Shown piece by piece: positions 17,945-27,214 of a stretch of 64,000 nucleotides of DNA. The translations under genes were made by a program, and so were the position numbers. Source of the DNA: Paramagnetospirillum magnetotacticum MS-1 (GTDB lineage Bacteria; Pseudomonadota; Alphaproteobacteria; Rhodospirillales; Magnetospirillaceae); contig NZ_JXSL01000035.1 of assembly GCF_000829825.1 (NCBI RefSeq), forward strand, positions 1 through 64,000, written 5' to 3'. The notes below the pieces were generated by a model. It was given only the letters and a program-made list of their open reading frames with translations, had not been told where the DNA came from and ran no database searches. Numbering within the stretch: position 1 is the first letter of the stretch; every line of letters begins with the position of its first letter.

Positions 17945-18493
17945 CTAGCGTTGCTTGGCGGAAGTGGCGGGCGGATCTTGAAACAGCGGCTTCAACTCGT
18001 CGGCGAAGGGCTTGATATGGGGCACCGCGCCGCGGATGGCCTCGCGGATCTCCATCTGCCGCTCGGGGGGGAAGTCCTTGGCGGCGGTATCCTTGATCTC
18101 GGCCACCACCGAAGCGGTCACCACCCGTGTGGCGCGCTGGGCGACCTTGCGCAGGGGCTCGTGCAGGGCATAGGTGAAGGATACGCTGGCCGTGACCAGC
18201 AGTACCACACCCGCCAGAGTGATGGCCGCGGTCTTCAGCAAGAACGGCATCAACTGGCGCTTCAGCGCCTGATCGCGGGGCAGGCGCAGGTAATCCGCAC
18301 GTCCCAGATCGAGATGATGCCGGAACAGTCGCGTGCGGGCCTCGTCATAGCTGGCCCAGGCGGCCTCCAGGCTCTCGCCGCTTGCCGCCAGGCCCAGATC
18401 GCCTTGGGTCAGGTAATAGCGGCCGCCCTGCAGGCGCAATTCCACCGGATAGTCGCGGGCCAGAAGGGCCTGCATGGCTTGATCGTCAGTCAT
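17945..18493 (-). CDS. Single-pass membrane protein, unknown function
   Basis: A 182-residue protein: a soluble N-terminal part (about 1-95) containing YYLTQGDLGLAASGES, one hydrophobic helix (about 97-118, LLKTAAITLAGVVLLVTASV), then an amphipathic C-terminal part. I do not recognise the family. The start overlaps the preceding glycosyltransferase stop by 8 nt and the stop is 8 nt before asnB, so it belongs to one four-gene minus-strand operon. Confidence 0.7.
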   Translation of the reverse strand: MTDDQAMQALLARDYPVELRLQGGRYYLTQGDLGLAASGESLEAAWASYDEARTRLFRHHLDLGRADYLRLPRDQALKRQLMPFLLKTAAITLAGVVLLVTASVSFTYALHEPLRKVAQRATRVVTASVVAEIKDTAAKDFPPERQMEIREAIRGAVPHIKPFADELKPLFQDPPATSAKQR

Positions 18494-19376
18494 GGCGCTT
18501 TCGCCTCAAGAGGGCCACCTGATCGGCCAGCAGGCCGAAGCAGGCGATGTAGACGCTGGAGAGAAACAAGGCCAGGCCGGCGCTGTGGATGCCGCCGGTA
18601 TAGATGTATTGCAGCGTGCTGGCCACCGCGCTCAGCAAGAACAGCATGCCCCCCATGGGCACGAACAGCCGCTGGGGGCTGAACAGCATCACCATACGCA
18701 CCATGATGGCGATAAAGCGCAGAAAGTCGCGCACCGGCGAGATATTGCTGTTGCCGTGCACCCGCCGGCTGATGGCGTCCACCGGTTCATAGGCCACGAA
18801 GCGCCCGCCCATCATCATGGCCAGGGTGATGGTGGTGGGATAGCTGTAGCGGTTGGGAAACAGGTGGAGATGCTCCAGCAAATGGTCGCGCTTGATGGCG
18901 CGAAATCCGCTGGTCAGGTCGGCGATGCGGCGGCCCGAAATCCACTCGGCCACCATGATCAGCATGCGGTTGCCGAAATTGCGCAGCTTGGACGTGTCGG
19001 AATTGCGGGTGCGGGCCGCCACCACCATGTCGTATTCCCCGAGGCGCGCCAGCAGGCTGGGTATGGCCTCGGGCGGGTGTTGGCCGTCGGCGTCCATCAT
19101 CACCACCACATCGCCGGTGGCCGCCAGACTGCCCCGGCGCACCGAGGCGCCGTTGCCGATATTGTAAGGATTGCGCACAGCCCGCGCGCCAGCGGCCTCG
19201 GCCGCCTGCGCGGTGCCGTCGGTCGAGCCGTCATCGACCACCACAACTTCGGCGACCACGCCGGTGTCCAGCGTCCGCCGGATCACGTCACCGATGGTCG
19301 CGGCCTCGTTATAGGCCGGCATGACCACTGAAACCCGCCAAGTCTGGCTCATCACATGTCCTGAATTGCTCATCAT
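18486..19376 (-). CDS. GT2 family glycosyltransferase with C-terminal membrane helices
   Basis: A 296-residue enzyme. A GT-A fold covers 1-235: VVMPAYNEAATIGDV, VVVDDGSTDGT and the metal-binding DADGQHP, typical of dolichol/undecaprenyl-phosphate sugar transferases. Two hydrophobic helices follow (about 235-285). It would transfer a sugar from a nucleotide donor to a lipid carrier at the inner membrane. ATGs at 19376 and 19352 both have a ribosome site; I chose the longer. It would feed the lipid-linked sugar to the GT-C enzyme upstream in the same operon. Confidence 0.82.
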   Translation of the reverse strand: MMSNSGHVMSQTWRVSVVMPAYNEAATIGDVIRRTLDTGVVAEVVVVDDGSTDGTAQAAEAAGARAVRNPYNIGNGASVRRGSLAATGDVVVMMDADGQHPPEAIPSLLARLGEYDMVVAARTRNSDTSKLRNFGNRMLIMVAEWISGRRIADLTSGFRAIKRDHLLEHLHLFPNRYSYPTTITLAMMMGGRFVAYEPVDAISRRVHGNSNISPVRDFLRFIAIMVRMVMLFSPQRLFVPMGGMLFLLSAVASTLQYIYTGGIHSAGLALFLSSVYIACFGLLADQVALLRRKRHD

Positions 19377-19413
19377 CGAGCCTTGTAGCCTGTCGGAAAC
19401 GGGGGGTCCAGCC

Positions 19414-20973
19414 TCATGGGAACGGGAAGTCTGGAGGGCAATAGCGGCGGAAGGCCTCGGCTATGGGCATCATATAGGCATAGGCTTGGCCGCAGGCGTT
19501 TTCGATCCTCTGGAACTGCACCATGTTGGGCCGGGCAACATCATTGACCTCGAAGGCCAGCACCACCAGCAAAACCGCAGCCAGTCCGGCCCTGCCCCGC
19601 CGTCCCATTTCGGGCCAGAACTGATGGGCGGCCAGCGCCGCGGCGATGATCAGCCAGGTATCCATGTAGATCAGGTGCTTCAGTTCGATCTTGTAGATCC
19701 GGGTCGCCGCCTCGGCCCCTACCGCCATCCCGGCCAGCAGACCGACGCGCAGGGCGGCGGCAAAGCGGCGGTGCCACGCCAGAACCGCAATGGCGATCAG
19801 GACGGCGAAGCCCAGAAGGTCGAGGGGTTTCAGCCATGGATCGGGATGGAACAGGCGCCGCGCCAAGGTGGCCGCGAACCCGTCATCGACCAGCCGGACG
19901 ACCAGAGGCATGGACGGGCGGCCACCGGGATCGCCGCCTTTCTGGCCGATACTGCCCAGATTGTACATGTGGTCGATGAAGTTGGAGAGGGCGTCGGTGG
20001 CGCCCATGTTGTGGTAGAGCAGGTGCAGGAGAAAGGCGGCGGAGATGCCGCCCCCCACGGCCAGCATGGCGAACAGACGCTCGCGGACGGGCACCGCGTA
20101 AATCAGGCCATAGGCCCAAACCGCCGCGACGATATAGACGATGATCGCCAGTTGATAGCCGCCCCGGTTGCCGAGGAAAAACGCTGCCGAGAACACCATC
20201 AGCAGCACCGGAAGGATCGGCACGGCCAAGAGCATGGAGAGGGTAAGCCGCTCGCTCCACTCCGGCTCGATCCAGCGCCGCTCCGCCCGGCAGCCGAAGG
20301 CCAGGGCGACCATGGGCATGCCCAGGGCAACGAACACACCTTGCATTTTCGCCATCAGCGCCAGGGTGGCGCAAAGCCCCGCCCAGAACAGGTGAAAGGC
20401 GGGACGCCTGCTTGACCCGGCGGTCGCCACCGCAACGAAGGTCAGAAACAGGAACAGGCCCGACGGCAGCTCGGTATAGATGGTCAGGGCCTGGATACCC
20501 AGTTCGCGGCTGCACGCGAAAACCATCGCCGCGCCCAGGGCCACGGCGAAATTGCCGGTAATCGCCCTGATCCCCAGAAAGAACAGCGCGGCAAAGACAC
20601 CGCTCAACCCCGCCACCATGTAGCGGCCAGCAAATACCAGTTTGGCATAAACGGGCTCGAAGGCCGCCGAGCCGGTGGGCGGCAGAGCCTTCAGGGATGA
20701 GACGTCCACCACGCCCAGAAGATGCATCAGCTTCAGCCACCAGGCCAGAAGCACGAACATCACATACCCCGTATGGTCGAGATAATGCTGGGACAGGCCG
20801 GAATTGAGCCGCAACGCCTCATAAACGAACACGATGTCTCCGTCGGAGGTCGTGACGTAGAGGCGATGAATTCCGTGAAGGACGGCCAGAAGAAGAGGAA
20901 TTGCCGCAAGAGCCGCCATAGCGGTGAAAACACCGCGCCTGGAACGAAGCCAGTTGGATATGGCAAGACTCAT
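19414..20973 (-). CDS. Polytopic GT-C/GT39-like membrane glycosyltransferase
   Basis: A 519-residue protein with about ten to twelve hydrophobic segments. The first extracytoplasmic loop carries acidic residues (TTSDGDIVFVYEALR), where GT-C enzymes place their catalytic Asp/Glu. Such enzymes use polyprenyl-phosphate sugars on the periplasmic side. It is the first gene of the minus-strand operon; the GT2 enzyme 37 nt downstream probably makes its donor. The substrate cannot be read from the sequence. Confidence 0.7.
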   Translation of the reverse strand: MSLAISNWLRSRRGVFTAMAALAAIPLLLAVLHGIHRLYVTTSDGDIVFVYEALRLNSGLSQHYLDHTGYVMFVLLAWWLKLMHLLGVVDVSSLKALPPTGSAAFEPVYAKLVFAGRYMVAGLSGVFAALFFLGIRAITGNFAVALGAAMVFACSRELGIQALTIYTELPSGLFLFLTFVAVATAGSSRRPAFHLFWAGLCATLALMAKMQGVFVALGMPMVALAFGCRAERRWIEPEWSERLTLSMLLAVPILPVLLMVFSAAFFLGNRGGYQLAIIVYIVAAVWAYGLIYAVPVRERLFAMLAVGGGISAAFLLHLLYHNMGATDALSNFIDHMYNLGSIGQKGGDPGGRPSMPLVVRLVDDGFAATLARRLFHPDPWLKPLDLLGFAVLIAIAVLAWHRRFAAALRVGLLAGMAVGAEAATRIYKIELKHLIYMDTWLIIAAALAAHQFWPEMGRRGRAGLAAVLLVVLAFEVNDVARPNMVQFQRIENACGQAYAYMMPIAEAFRRYCPPDFPFP

Positions 20974-21116
20974 TTCGCTCCCCCCTTGAGGCCGAGTCTA
21001 ATAGGCGGCACATGGTGGCGTGTCAAGGCGGGCCGGCTTGCGCCAAGGTTGCATGGCGCGGCCCTTATGGGTTACACCGGGCCGCCATGGCATGAGAAAC
21101 AGGCGGTCAAAACCCC

Positions 21117-22577
21117 ATGAAAATTGCCGTTATCGAGCCGCTGCTGCAGTCGCGCAAAAACGTCATCCGTGACGTCATTTATGGCTGCTGGTGCGGAGGA
21201 AAACGCATCGGGGGAGCCAGTGTCCCGCCCTTTGAACAACTGACCGTTGCCACCATTCTCAAGCATGACGGCCATGAGGTCTGCTTCATCGACGCGCAGC
21301 AGGAACAACTCAGCCTCGAACAGGTGGCCGACCGAATCCAGGGCAGCCAACTGGTCATCACCTCCACATCGGTGATGACCATGCGCGACGACGCCACCTT
21401 CGTGCGCGAACTCAAAACCAGGATACCGGGATTGCGCGCGGCCGCCTATGGCTCGCACCCCACCTTCAAGCCCGAGGAAACCCTGGAAAAGGGCTACGAC
21501 TTCGCCATTCAGCGCGAGCCGGAATGGGTATTGCGCGATTTGGTCCGCCGCCTGGACGCCGGTGACGAGGACGGCGCCGCCCATGTTCCCGGCATCGTCA
21601 CCCGAGGGACGGACGGCACGCTGATCAAGAATGACCGCTATCCCTTCATCGACGACCTGGACCAGATTCCGCCGCTGGATGTGGGGCTGCTGCCCCGCGA
21701 TTACGTCTATTTCAATCCCATCGTCCGCAACCTGCCCTATATCACCGTTTCGTCGTCCCATGGCTGTCCGGCCAAGTGCAGCTACTGCACCGCGCCGTTC
21801 TTCCACGGGACGCGGACCCGCTTCATGTCGGCGGGCAAGGTTCTGGACGACATGGCCTATTATCTGAACCAGGGCATGCGTGAAGTCTATTTCCGCGACG
21901 AGACCTTCACCGCCGACCGCCAGAGGGTCATGGACATCTGCACCGGCATCATCGAGCGCAATCTTCGGTTCAGCTGGATCTGCAATGCGCGGGTCGATAC
22001 GGTCGATCCCGAGATGCTGGGGCTGATGCACCGCGCGGGCTGCCATCTGATCAAGTTCGGAGCGGAATCGGGCAGCCAGACCGTGCTGGACGCCGTCAAG
22101 AAGGGCATAACGCTGCAACAGACCCGCGATGCCTTCCGCTGGTGCAGCGAGGCGGGCATCGCCACCCATGCCCATTTCATGGTGGGTATGCCCGGCGAGA
22201 CCTTGGAGACCATGGAGGCGACCCTCGATCTGGCCATTGAGATCGCCCCGTCGACGGCCACCTTCGGCATCTGCACCCCCTATCCCGGCACGCCGCTGTT
22301 TCGCGATGTCGCCCGCCTGGACGAGAGCATCGGCGACGGCAGCGACAATGCCTCCATCGAACGGCTGCATGTGGAGGGCGATTATAACCGGCATTACTGC
22401 TCGGTGGATGGCGAGACGCTGCGCCGCACGGTGAAGCGTTTCTATCGCCGTTTCTATCTGCGCCCGGCCTATGTCTTCGACAGCCTGCGCCGCATCCGCA
22501 ACGGCAATATGCTGCGCAATGCGGTGATCGGCGGCCTGAACGTCATCGGTTTCGCCCTTGGCGAGAAGAGTTCCTGA
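21117..22577 (+). CDS. Cobalamin-binding-domain radical SAM enzyme
   Basis: A 486-residue protein. An N-terminal B12-binding-like Rossmann domain (about 1-150) comes first. The radical SAM core has the cluster motif CPAKCSYC (about 220-227) and an AdoMet-binding strand region (IKFGAESGSQTVLDAVKKGIT). The classical DxHxxG cobalamin motif is not evident, so B12 may or may not bind. Relatives perform methylations or ring rearrangements on lipids, antibiotics and tetrapyrroles. It is the first gene of a plus-strand operon divergent from the GT operon. Confidence 0.82.
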   Translation: MKIAVIEPLLQSRKNVIRDVIYGCWCGGKRIGGASVPPFEQLTVATILKHDGHEVCFIDAQQEQLSLEQVADRIQGSQLVITSTSVMTMRDDATFVRELKTRIPGLRAAAYGSHPTFKPEETLEKGYDFAIQREPEWVLRDLVRRLDAGDEDGAAHVPGIVTRGTDGTLIKNDRYPFIDDLDQIPPLDVGLLPRDYVYFNPIVRNLPYITVSSSHGCPAKCSYCTAPFFHGTRTRFMSAGKVLDDMAYYLNQGMREVYFRDETFTADRQRVMDICTGIIERNLRFSWICNARVDTVDPEMLGLMHRAGCHLIKFGAESGSQTVLDAVKKGITLQQTRDAFRWCSEAGIATHAHFMVGMPGETLETMEATLDLAIEIAPSTATFGICTPYPGTPLFRDVARLDESIGDGSDNASIERLHVEGDYNRHYCSVDGETLRRTVKRFYRRFYLRPAYVFDSLRRIRNGNMLRNAVIGGLNVIGFALGEKSS

Positions 22578-22578
22578 G

Positions 22579-23523
22579 ATGGTGGCGGGGCCTTTCCTGT
22601 CCGAGGGTCTGGCCGTGGTGCCCAGGGTGCTTGGCCTTGCCGACCGCCAGGAAGACTCGCCCACCTATGGATGCTGCGACCGTGCCTACTGGCATTATCG
22701 CACCACCGATTTCCCCAATGTCCGCTTCCAGGAGGCGGGGCTGCTGTTCGCCCTGGCCCATGGTCTCGACCATCCGGGCAATCGCTTTCACGCCAAGCCC
22801 GCCATGGCCCGTTGGGCGCGCGCGGCATGGCGTTTCTGGCTGGGGCGGCGCAACCGGGATGGCTCTTTTGCGGAGGCCTATCCCGGCGACCGGGGGTTCT
22901 GCGGCACCTCGTTCTCGGCCGCCGCTTTCGTGGAAACCGTCCGGCTGCTGGGCGGCGCCGAAGCCTGGGCCGGTGAACTGGCCGCCGCGGCCCCCAGCTT
23001 CGCCTGGCTGGCCGCCAACGATAACCCGGAAGTCGCCAATCAGCGGGCGGGCTCCGTCTGGGCCTTGGCGGGCTATGCCCGGCTGACCGGCGATGGGGCC
23101 CTGGAGAAGACGGCCAGGATTCGCCTGAACGACCTGCTTTGCGGCATGGATGGCGAAGGCTGGTTCCCTGAATATGGCGGCGGCGATACCGGCTATCAAA
23201 GCATCACCATGGCGGCCCTGGTTCTTGCCGGGGACTGGCTGGGGCATGGCGAGGCCCTGTCCGGGGCTTTGACGCGGGCCGAAACCGCGCTGGCGTCTCG
23301 CCTGAGACCCGATGGGAGGGTGGCCGATATTGCCGCCAACAGCCGGGGAACCCAGTTCGTCTACCCCTCCGCCCTGGTACGGCGGCGCAGTCCGGTGGCA
23401 ACGGCCCTGACCCGTGGGCTGGCCGAGGACGTGATCTTGCGTCCGGCCTGGATGGATGACCGTTATTGCATCGCCCTGGCCATCGACCATTTGATGGCCG
23501 GGCGGGAGACCGCGCCATGCTGA
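22579..23523 (+). CDS. Alpha/alpha-toroid protein, prenyltransferase/terpene-cyclase-like fold
   Basis: A 314-residue helical protein with repeated QW-like blocks (CDRAYWHYR, FCGTSFSAAAFVETVRLLG, GGGDTGYQSITMAALVLAG) suggesting an alpha6/alpha6 toroid. The squalene-cyclase DXDD motif is not present. The start at 22579 follows the radical SAM stop directly. No function is claimed; a role in processing an isoprenoid or glycan within this cluster is possible. Confidence 0.65.
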   Translation: MVAGPFLSEGLAVVPRVLGLADRQEDSPTYGCCDRAYWHYRTTDFPNVRFQEAGLLFALAHGLDHPGNRFHAKPAMARWARAAWRFWLGRRNRDGSFAEAYPGDRGFCGTSFSAAAFVETVRLLGGAEAWAGELAAAAPSFAWLAANDNPEVANQRAGSVWALAGYARLTGDGALEKTARIRLNDLLCGMDGEGWFPEYGGGDTGYQSITMAALVLAGDWLGHGEALSGALTRAETALASRLRPDGRVADIAANSRGTQFVYPSALVRRRSPVATALTRGLAEDVILRPAWMDDRYCIALAIDHLMAGRETAPC

Positions 23524-23699
23524 TGACCCCCTTGCGGCTGGTGGTTCTACGGCTATGGGCCTTGAGCCTGGGGCGCAGCGCGGCCATGGCCCGGTTGCTG
23601 CGATGGTTCCTGGTGGAAGTGCTGATCCGCCGACGGAGTTCGCGCAATCGCTATGTGGCCAGTTCGCGCTTCTTCGACATGGGCGAGTTGGACGGGTGA
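23517..23699 (+). CDS. Small basic protein, unknown function
   Basis: A 60-residue protein with many Arg and Leu (WALSLGRSAAMARLLRW, then RRRSSRNRY), no clear membrane span and pI well above 10. The start overlaps the toroid stop and its TGA overlaps the GTG of the next gene. This double coupling is the main evidence that it is real. Confidence 0.6.
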   Translation: MLMTPLRLVVLRLWALSLGRSAAMARLLRWFLVEVLIRRRSSRNRYVASSRFFDMGELDG

Positions 23700-24589
23700 C
23701 CCCGCGTCTGGCGATTCGCCTGGTCGGCATCGGCCTGTTCGTCGTCATTTTATGGAATATTGATCTCGGCCGGGCCCTCTCCGTGATGACGGAGGTGCCC
23801 TGGTGGGGGCTTTGCACCGCGCTGCTGATGGCCTTGGCCCTGGCGGGGATACGGGCCCTGCGCTGGCGGTTGCTGCTGAATGCCCATGGGGTGAGGCAGA
23901 GCATGCGCGACGCCCTGGTCTCGACACTGGAATCCATGATCTGGGGGACGCTTACCCCCGCCCGGGCGGGGGAGTTGATCCGGGTTCACCATCTGGTGGC
24001 CGACCAAGGAATCGCCGTTTCCCGCGCCGCCGCGCTGTGGGCGGTGGACATGGGGCTCGACGTGGCCGGGGCGGTGATCGCCACCGCGGGCCTTACCGTG
24101 TTTCGGCCCGCCATCTTTGGGCAGATCCTGCCACGTCCGGCGGCGCTTGCGGTTCTGGCCGCAGCCATCGGAGGCCTGGCCTTTCTGCCTTGGCTGTCAC
24201 GGATCCTGGCGTCCCGGCTGCCCAGGGGATTGGCGGCTCCGTTGGAGGTTCTGGCCGCCACCCCGGCATCGCTCCTGCTCGGCCTGGCGGGACTGACACT
24301 GGGGTCATTCACCGCCTATGCCCTGACGGTGGCGGGCCTGGCGGGAAATCTGCCCGAGCCGGGCTGGGCCGAGATTTGCGTCATCACCGGGCTGACCATG
24401 CTGGTCGCCATCCTGCCGGTCACCTTCATGGGGTTCGGCACCCGCGAGGCGGTGATCATCGGAGTCTTCGCCCTGCACGGAAGGCCGCCAGAGGCGGCTG
24501 TCGGCTTCTCGTTCCTCTATGTCGCCAGCGCCTTGTTGGCCGTGGCGGTCTATTTCCCGCTGATGATAGGCTTGCGCAGGCGGAAATAG
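23696..24589 (+). CDS. UPF0104/lysylphosphatidylglycerol-synthase-TM family membrane protein
   Basis: A 297-residue integral membrane protein with about eight helices and family segments ALRWRLLL, ESMIWGTLTPARAGELIR and FMGFGTREAVIIG. Homologues are flippase-like parts of MprF or are proposed to move isoprenoid or glycolipids. The frame opens at 23555, but the GTG at 23696 overlaps the previous stop (GTGA) and starts right at the first helix. Its 3' end overlaps the convergent methyltransferase by 40 nt. Confidence 0.75.
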   Translation: MTPRLAIRLVGIGLFVVILWNIDLGRALSVMTEVPWWGLCTALLMALALAGIRALRWRLLLNAHGVRQSMRDALVSTLESMIWGTLTPARAGELIRVHHLVADQGIAVSRAAALWAVDMGLDVAGAVIATAGLTVFRPAIFGQILPRPAALAVLAAAIGGLAFLPWLSRILASRLPRGLAAPLEVLAATPASLLLGLAGLTLGSFTAYALTVAGLAGNLPEPGWAEICVITGLTMLVAILPVTFMGFGTREAVIIGVFALHGRPPEAAVGFSFLYVASALLAVAVYFPLMIGLRRRK

Positions 24590-25410
24590 ACCATGGTCCC
24601 CAGGCGGGTATCGAGAAATTCATGCAGCCAGACCGGGATCAGACGGGCGCAGGGAAGGAAACGGCGGGGAAAGAAATGCACCTCATGGCCCTGTACCACC
24701 CATCCGGCAGCAGCCAGATCGGCGGCCCAATCGGCGTCGGTCTTGCCGATTCCTACCGGATTGCCGTCACCGTCATAGCGACGGATGAAATCGTCCACAT
24801 CGCTTGAATTCTTGCCGAGATCGGCCCCCGGATGCTTGACGCCGAACAAGCGCATGGCGATCCGGGTCATGGCGAAGACCGCGGGGTGGTGCAAGATGCC
24901 CTTGCGATAGAGGGTGATCTTCCCCTGCCCGCCCGGCTTGGTGACTCTGAAAGCCTCGCGGAACGTGGCCTGGGTATCGGGGGTATGGTGCAGCACCCCG
25001 GAGGCGGCCACCAGATCGAATTGATCGTCGGGGAAAGGCAGTTCTTCCGCATTGCCCTCGCGCACGGTGGCGGACTGGCCATGAAGGGCCAGATGAGCCT
25101 GGGCCAGCTCGACAGCCCGAGGCGTAAGATCGACGGAATCAACCTGCGCTCCGCCACGCGCATATTGCACGGTCAGCCAGCCCGGACCGCAGCCGATATC
25201 GAGGACGCGCTGCCCCGCCCATTGGCCGAACTCCCAATAATCCATGGCGAACCGGTCGGAATCCTCTCGCTTGGCCGTGTCCAGTGACGCGAAGAAGGCC
25301 GGAGACCCGGGCGACGCCAACTCATGACTGAGCAGGGGATTGCGGTTCCAGTATTCGCGGACATCGCCGACGGAAGGGGCCGTGTCCATGGAGGGAACTT
25401 CTTCGGTCAT
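24550..25410 (-). CDS. SAM-dependent class I methyltransferase
   Basis: A 286-residue enzyme. Motif I is VLDIGCGPGWLTVQYA (about 70-85), with VDSVDLTPRAVELA (acidic motif II), EELPFPDDQFDLVAASGVLHH and VTKPGGQGKITLY. The N-terminal REYWNRNPLLS is a common start of small methyltransferases acting on quinones, lipids or sugars. Convergent with the UPF0104 gene; its substrate probably belongs to the same pathway (inference). Confidence 0.8.
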   Translation of the reverse strand: MTEEVPSMDTAPSVGDVREYWNRNPLLSHELASPGSPAFFASLDTAKREDSDRFAMDYWEFGQWAGQRVLDIGCGPGWLTVQYARGGAQVDSVDLTPRAVELAQAHLALHGQSATVREGNAEELPFPDDQFDLVAASGVLHHTPDTQATFREAFRVTKPGGQGKITLYRKGILHHPAVFAMTRIAMRLFGVKHPGADLGKNSSDVDDFIRRYDGDGNPVGIGKTDADWAADLAAAGWVVQGHEVHFFPRRFLPCARLIPVWLHEFLDTRLGTMVYFRLRKPIISGK

Positions 25411-25527
25411 TGTCGATGAGAGCCTAGGCTGTGCGGCAGAGATGGGGGCTAAATACAGTCATAGCCGCCCAAGCCGCAAGTGCCAGCTTGGCAAGCCTCC
25501 TTGGAAACGAGAGAGTCGGGACGTGGA

Positions 25528-26277
25528 TCAGACGCGGCCGAAAAAAGCTGCCGTCATGACCAGTCCGATGGCGATCACCATATTGCGGACCAGACCGGGG
25601 GACATGCGCTTGGCCGCGTGGGCGCCGAGATAACCGCCCGCCACGGCGGAAGCCAACATGATCAGGGCAGGCGTCCAGGCCACAGCTCCCGCCGCCACGA
25701 AACACACGACCGCGATGGCGTTGACGAGGCCCGACAGCAAGGTCTTCAGGGCATTGGCGGAGTGGATGTCGTCGATGCCGAACAGGCCGAACAGGGCCAG
25801 CATCAGAATACCGACCGCACCACCGAAATAGCCGCCATAGACGGCGAGCAGGAAGTGGGTGCCATAGAGCGCGGTCTGTCCGATATGCAGCCTTTGTTTC
25901 AGCCAGGGAATCAGCCGCTTGGAAAAGGCGAAGATCGAGGTCGCGAAGAGCAATAGCCAGGGGACGACCGACTCGAAGGCGCGCGACGGCGTATAGATCA
26001 GCAAAATCGCACCGGCAATGCCCCCGGCCAGGCTGACCGCGACGATCAGTTTCGGGTTCAGGCCCGGAACGCGGGGAAAGTCGTGGCGATAGGCCCAGGC
26101 GCTGGCCAACTGGCCGGGAAACAACGCCACCGTGTTGGTGGCATTGGCCGTAACGGGGGGAACTCCCGCGAAAACCAGGGCGGGAAAGGACAGGAACGTG
26201 CCGCCCCCCGCCACGGAATTGATCGCACCGGCGAGAAAAGCCGATCCGACCAGCAATAGAATATCAAGCGCGCTCAC
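25528..26277 (-). CDS. TauE/SafE-family anion permease
   Basis: A 249-residue membrane protein with about eight helices. It has the two family repeats, beginning AGAINSVAGGGTFLSFPALVFAG and GGYFGGAVGILMLALFG. TauE/SafE proteins export sulfonates, sulfite or small organic anions. Its ATG overlaps the stop of the GntR gene (ATGA), so the pair is cotranscribed next to malonate genes. A role in moving a malonate-related anion is inference. Confidence 0.82.
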   Translation of the reverse strand: MSALDILLLVGSAFLAGAINSVAGGGTFLSFPALVFAGVPPVTANATNTVALFPGQLASAWAYRHDFPRVPGLNPKLIVAVSLAGGIAGAILLIYTPSRAFESVVPWLLLFATSIFAFSKRLIPWLKQRLHIGQTALYGTHFLLAVYGGYFGGAVGILMLALFGLFGIDDIHSANALKTLLSGLVNAIAVVCFVAAGAVAWTPALIMLASAVAGGYLGAHAAKRMSPGLVRNMVIAIGLVMTAAFFGRV

Positions 26278-26963
26278 GCCTCAACCGCCATGCGCGAGGA
26301 GGTCATGGATTCCAATGAGGATACGAGATCGGTGAACCGTTCGCCCTGAACGACCACATGGGCGCGCAGCATGTCGCAGGCCAGATCGCCCATGCCGTTC
26401 TCGATGGCCTTTACGATGCCCTCATGCTCGTCGAAGGAGGTGTGCATCCGGTTGCGGACCCTCAGTTGCAGGCGGCGATAGGGCCGGAGCCTGCGGTGCA
26501 ACGTGCTGGCCTGCTCGATCAGGAACGAATTATGGCTGGCCTCGTAGATGGCCAGATGAAAGGCCTCGTTCAGCCGGTAATACTCGGCCGGATCGCTGGC
26601 CTCCTTGGCCTTTAGACAGGCCAGATGGGCGGAACGGATCTGGCGCGTTTCGGCTTCCGTGGCGCGCCGGGCCGCAAGCCGTCCGCACATGGCCTCCAAC
26701 TCGGCCATGACATCGAACATCTCGCACAACCGTGACGCAGGAATGGACGCCACTTCCCAGCCCTTGCGCAGACGCTTGTTGATGAAGCCAGCGGCCTCGA
26801 GCTGGATCAGAGCCTCACGGATGGGGGTGCGCGACACGCCGTAGGTTTCGGCCAGATCGACCTCGTCCAACCGGACACCGGGACAGAAGGTGCCGGTGAC
26901 GATGTTTTCCTCGATCTTTTCCCGAAGTTGCTCGGAAAGGCGTGGGGTGCTCGACAGGTCCAT
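26274..26963 (-). CDS. GntR-family (FadR/FCD) regulator of the malonate operon
   Basis: A 229-residue regulator. The winged helix (about 5-75, EVDLAETYGVSRTPIREALIQLE) is followed by an all-helical FCD ligand domain containing the metal-binding NEAFHLAIYEASHN and the later His positions. The start at 26963 (MDLSSTP) is preferred over 27053, which would run through the operator. It is divergent from madL, and the intervening palindrome has the TGTATACA core known for MdcY, the GntR regulator of malonate decarboxylase in Acinetobacter. Probable local repressor released by malonate or malonyl-CoA. Confidence 0.82.
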   Translation of the reverse strand: MDLSSTPRLSEQLREKIEENIVTGTFCPGVRLDEVDLAETYGVSRTPIREALIQLEAAGFINKRLRKGWEVASIPASRLCEMFDVMAELEAMCGRLAARRATEAETRQIRSAHLACLKAKEASDPAEYYRLNEAFHLAIYEASHNSFLIEQASTLHRRLRPYRRLQLRVRNRMHTSFDEHEGIVKAIENGMGDLACDMLRAHVVVQGERFTDLVSSLESMTSSRMAVEA

Positions 26964-27036
26964 GAGGGTCCTCGGACGGCGACGATGTTCGACAGCGAGG
27001 ATACAAAAATCTTGACTCGGCGTCCACAAATGAGTT

Positions 27037-27050
27037 TTCTGTATACAGAA
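27037..27050. promoter_or_regulatory. Palindromic GntR operator between regulator and malonate genes
   Basis: TTCTGTATACAGAA is a perfect 14-bp palindrome. Its core TGTATACA equals that of the MdcY site ATTGTATACAAT. It lies in the divergent gap, placed to control both directions. Confidence 0.65.
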
Positions 27051-27214
27051 CATCGCACATTGAATACGTAGCGATTAATAAGGAATACGCGGCAGGCAAT
27101 TCTGCATGCCGCACCCCACAGGAAGGAGCGCGTCGTCATGCCTTGTCATATCTGTCACCTCGCGTGGAGCCGCATGCCGGTTTCCGGTCGACCTCTCGGA
27201 TGGAGGGGTTAACC

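Noticed and set aside
16834-18015. 393-codon plus-strand frame
   Set aside because: Antisense to asnB, which has SGGVDS and an N-terminal MCGI.
21072-22664. 530-codon minus-strand frame
   Set aside because: Antisense to the radical SAM gene with its CxxxCxxC motif; it has no recognisable domain.
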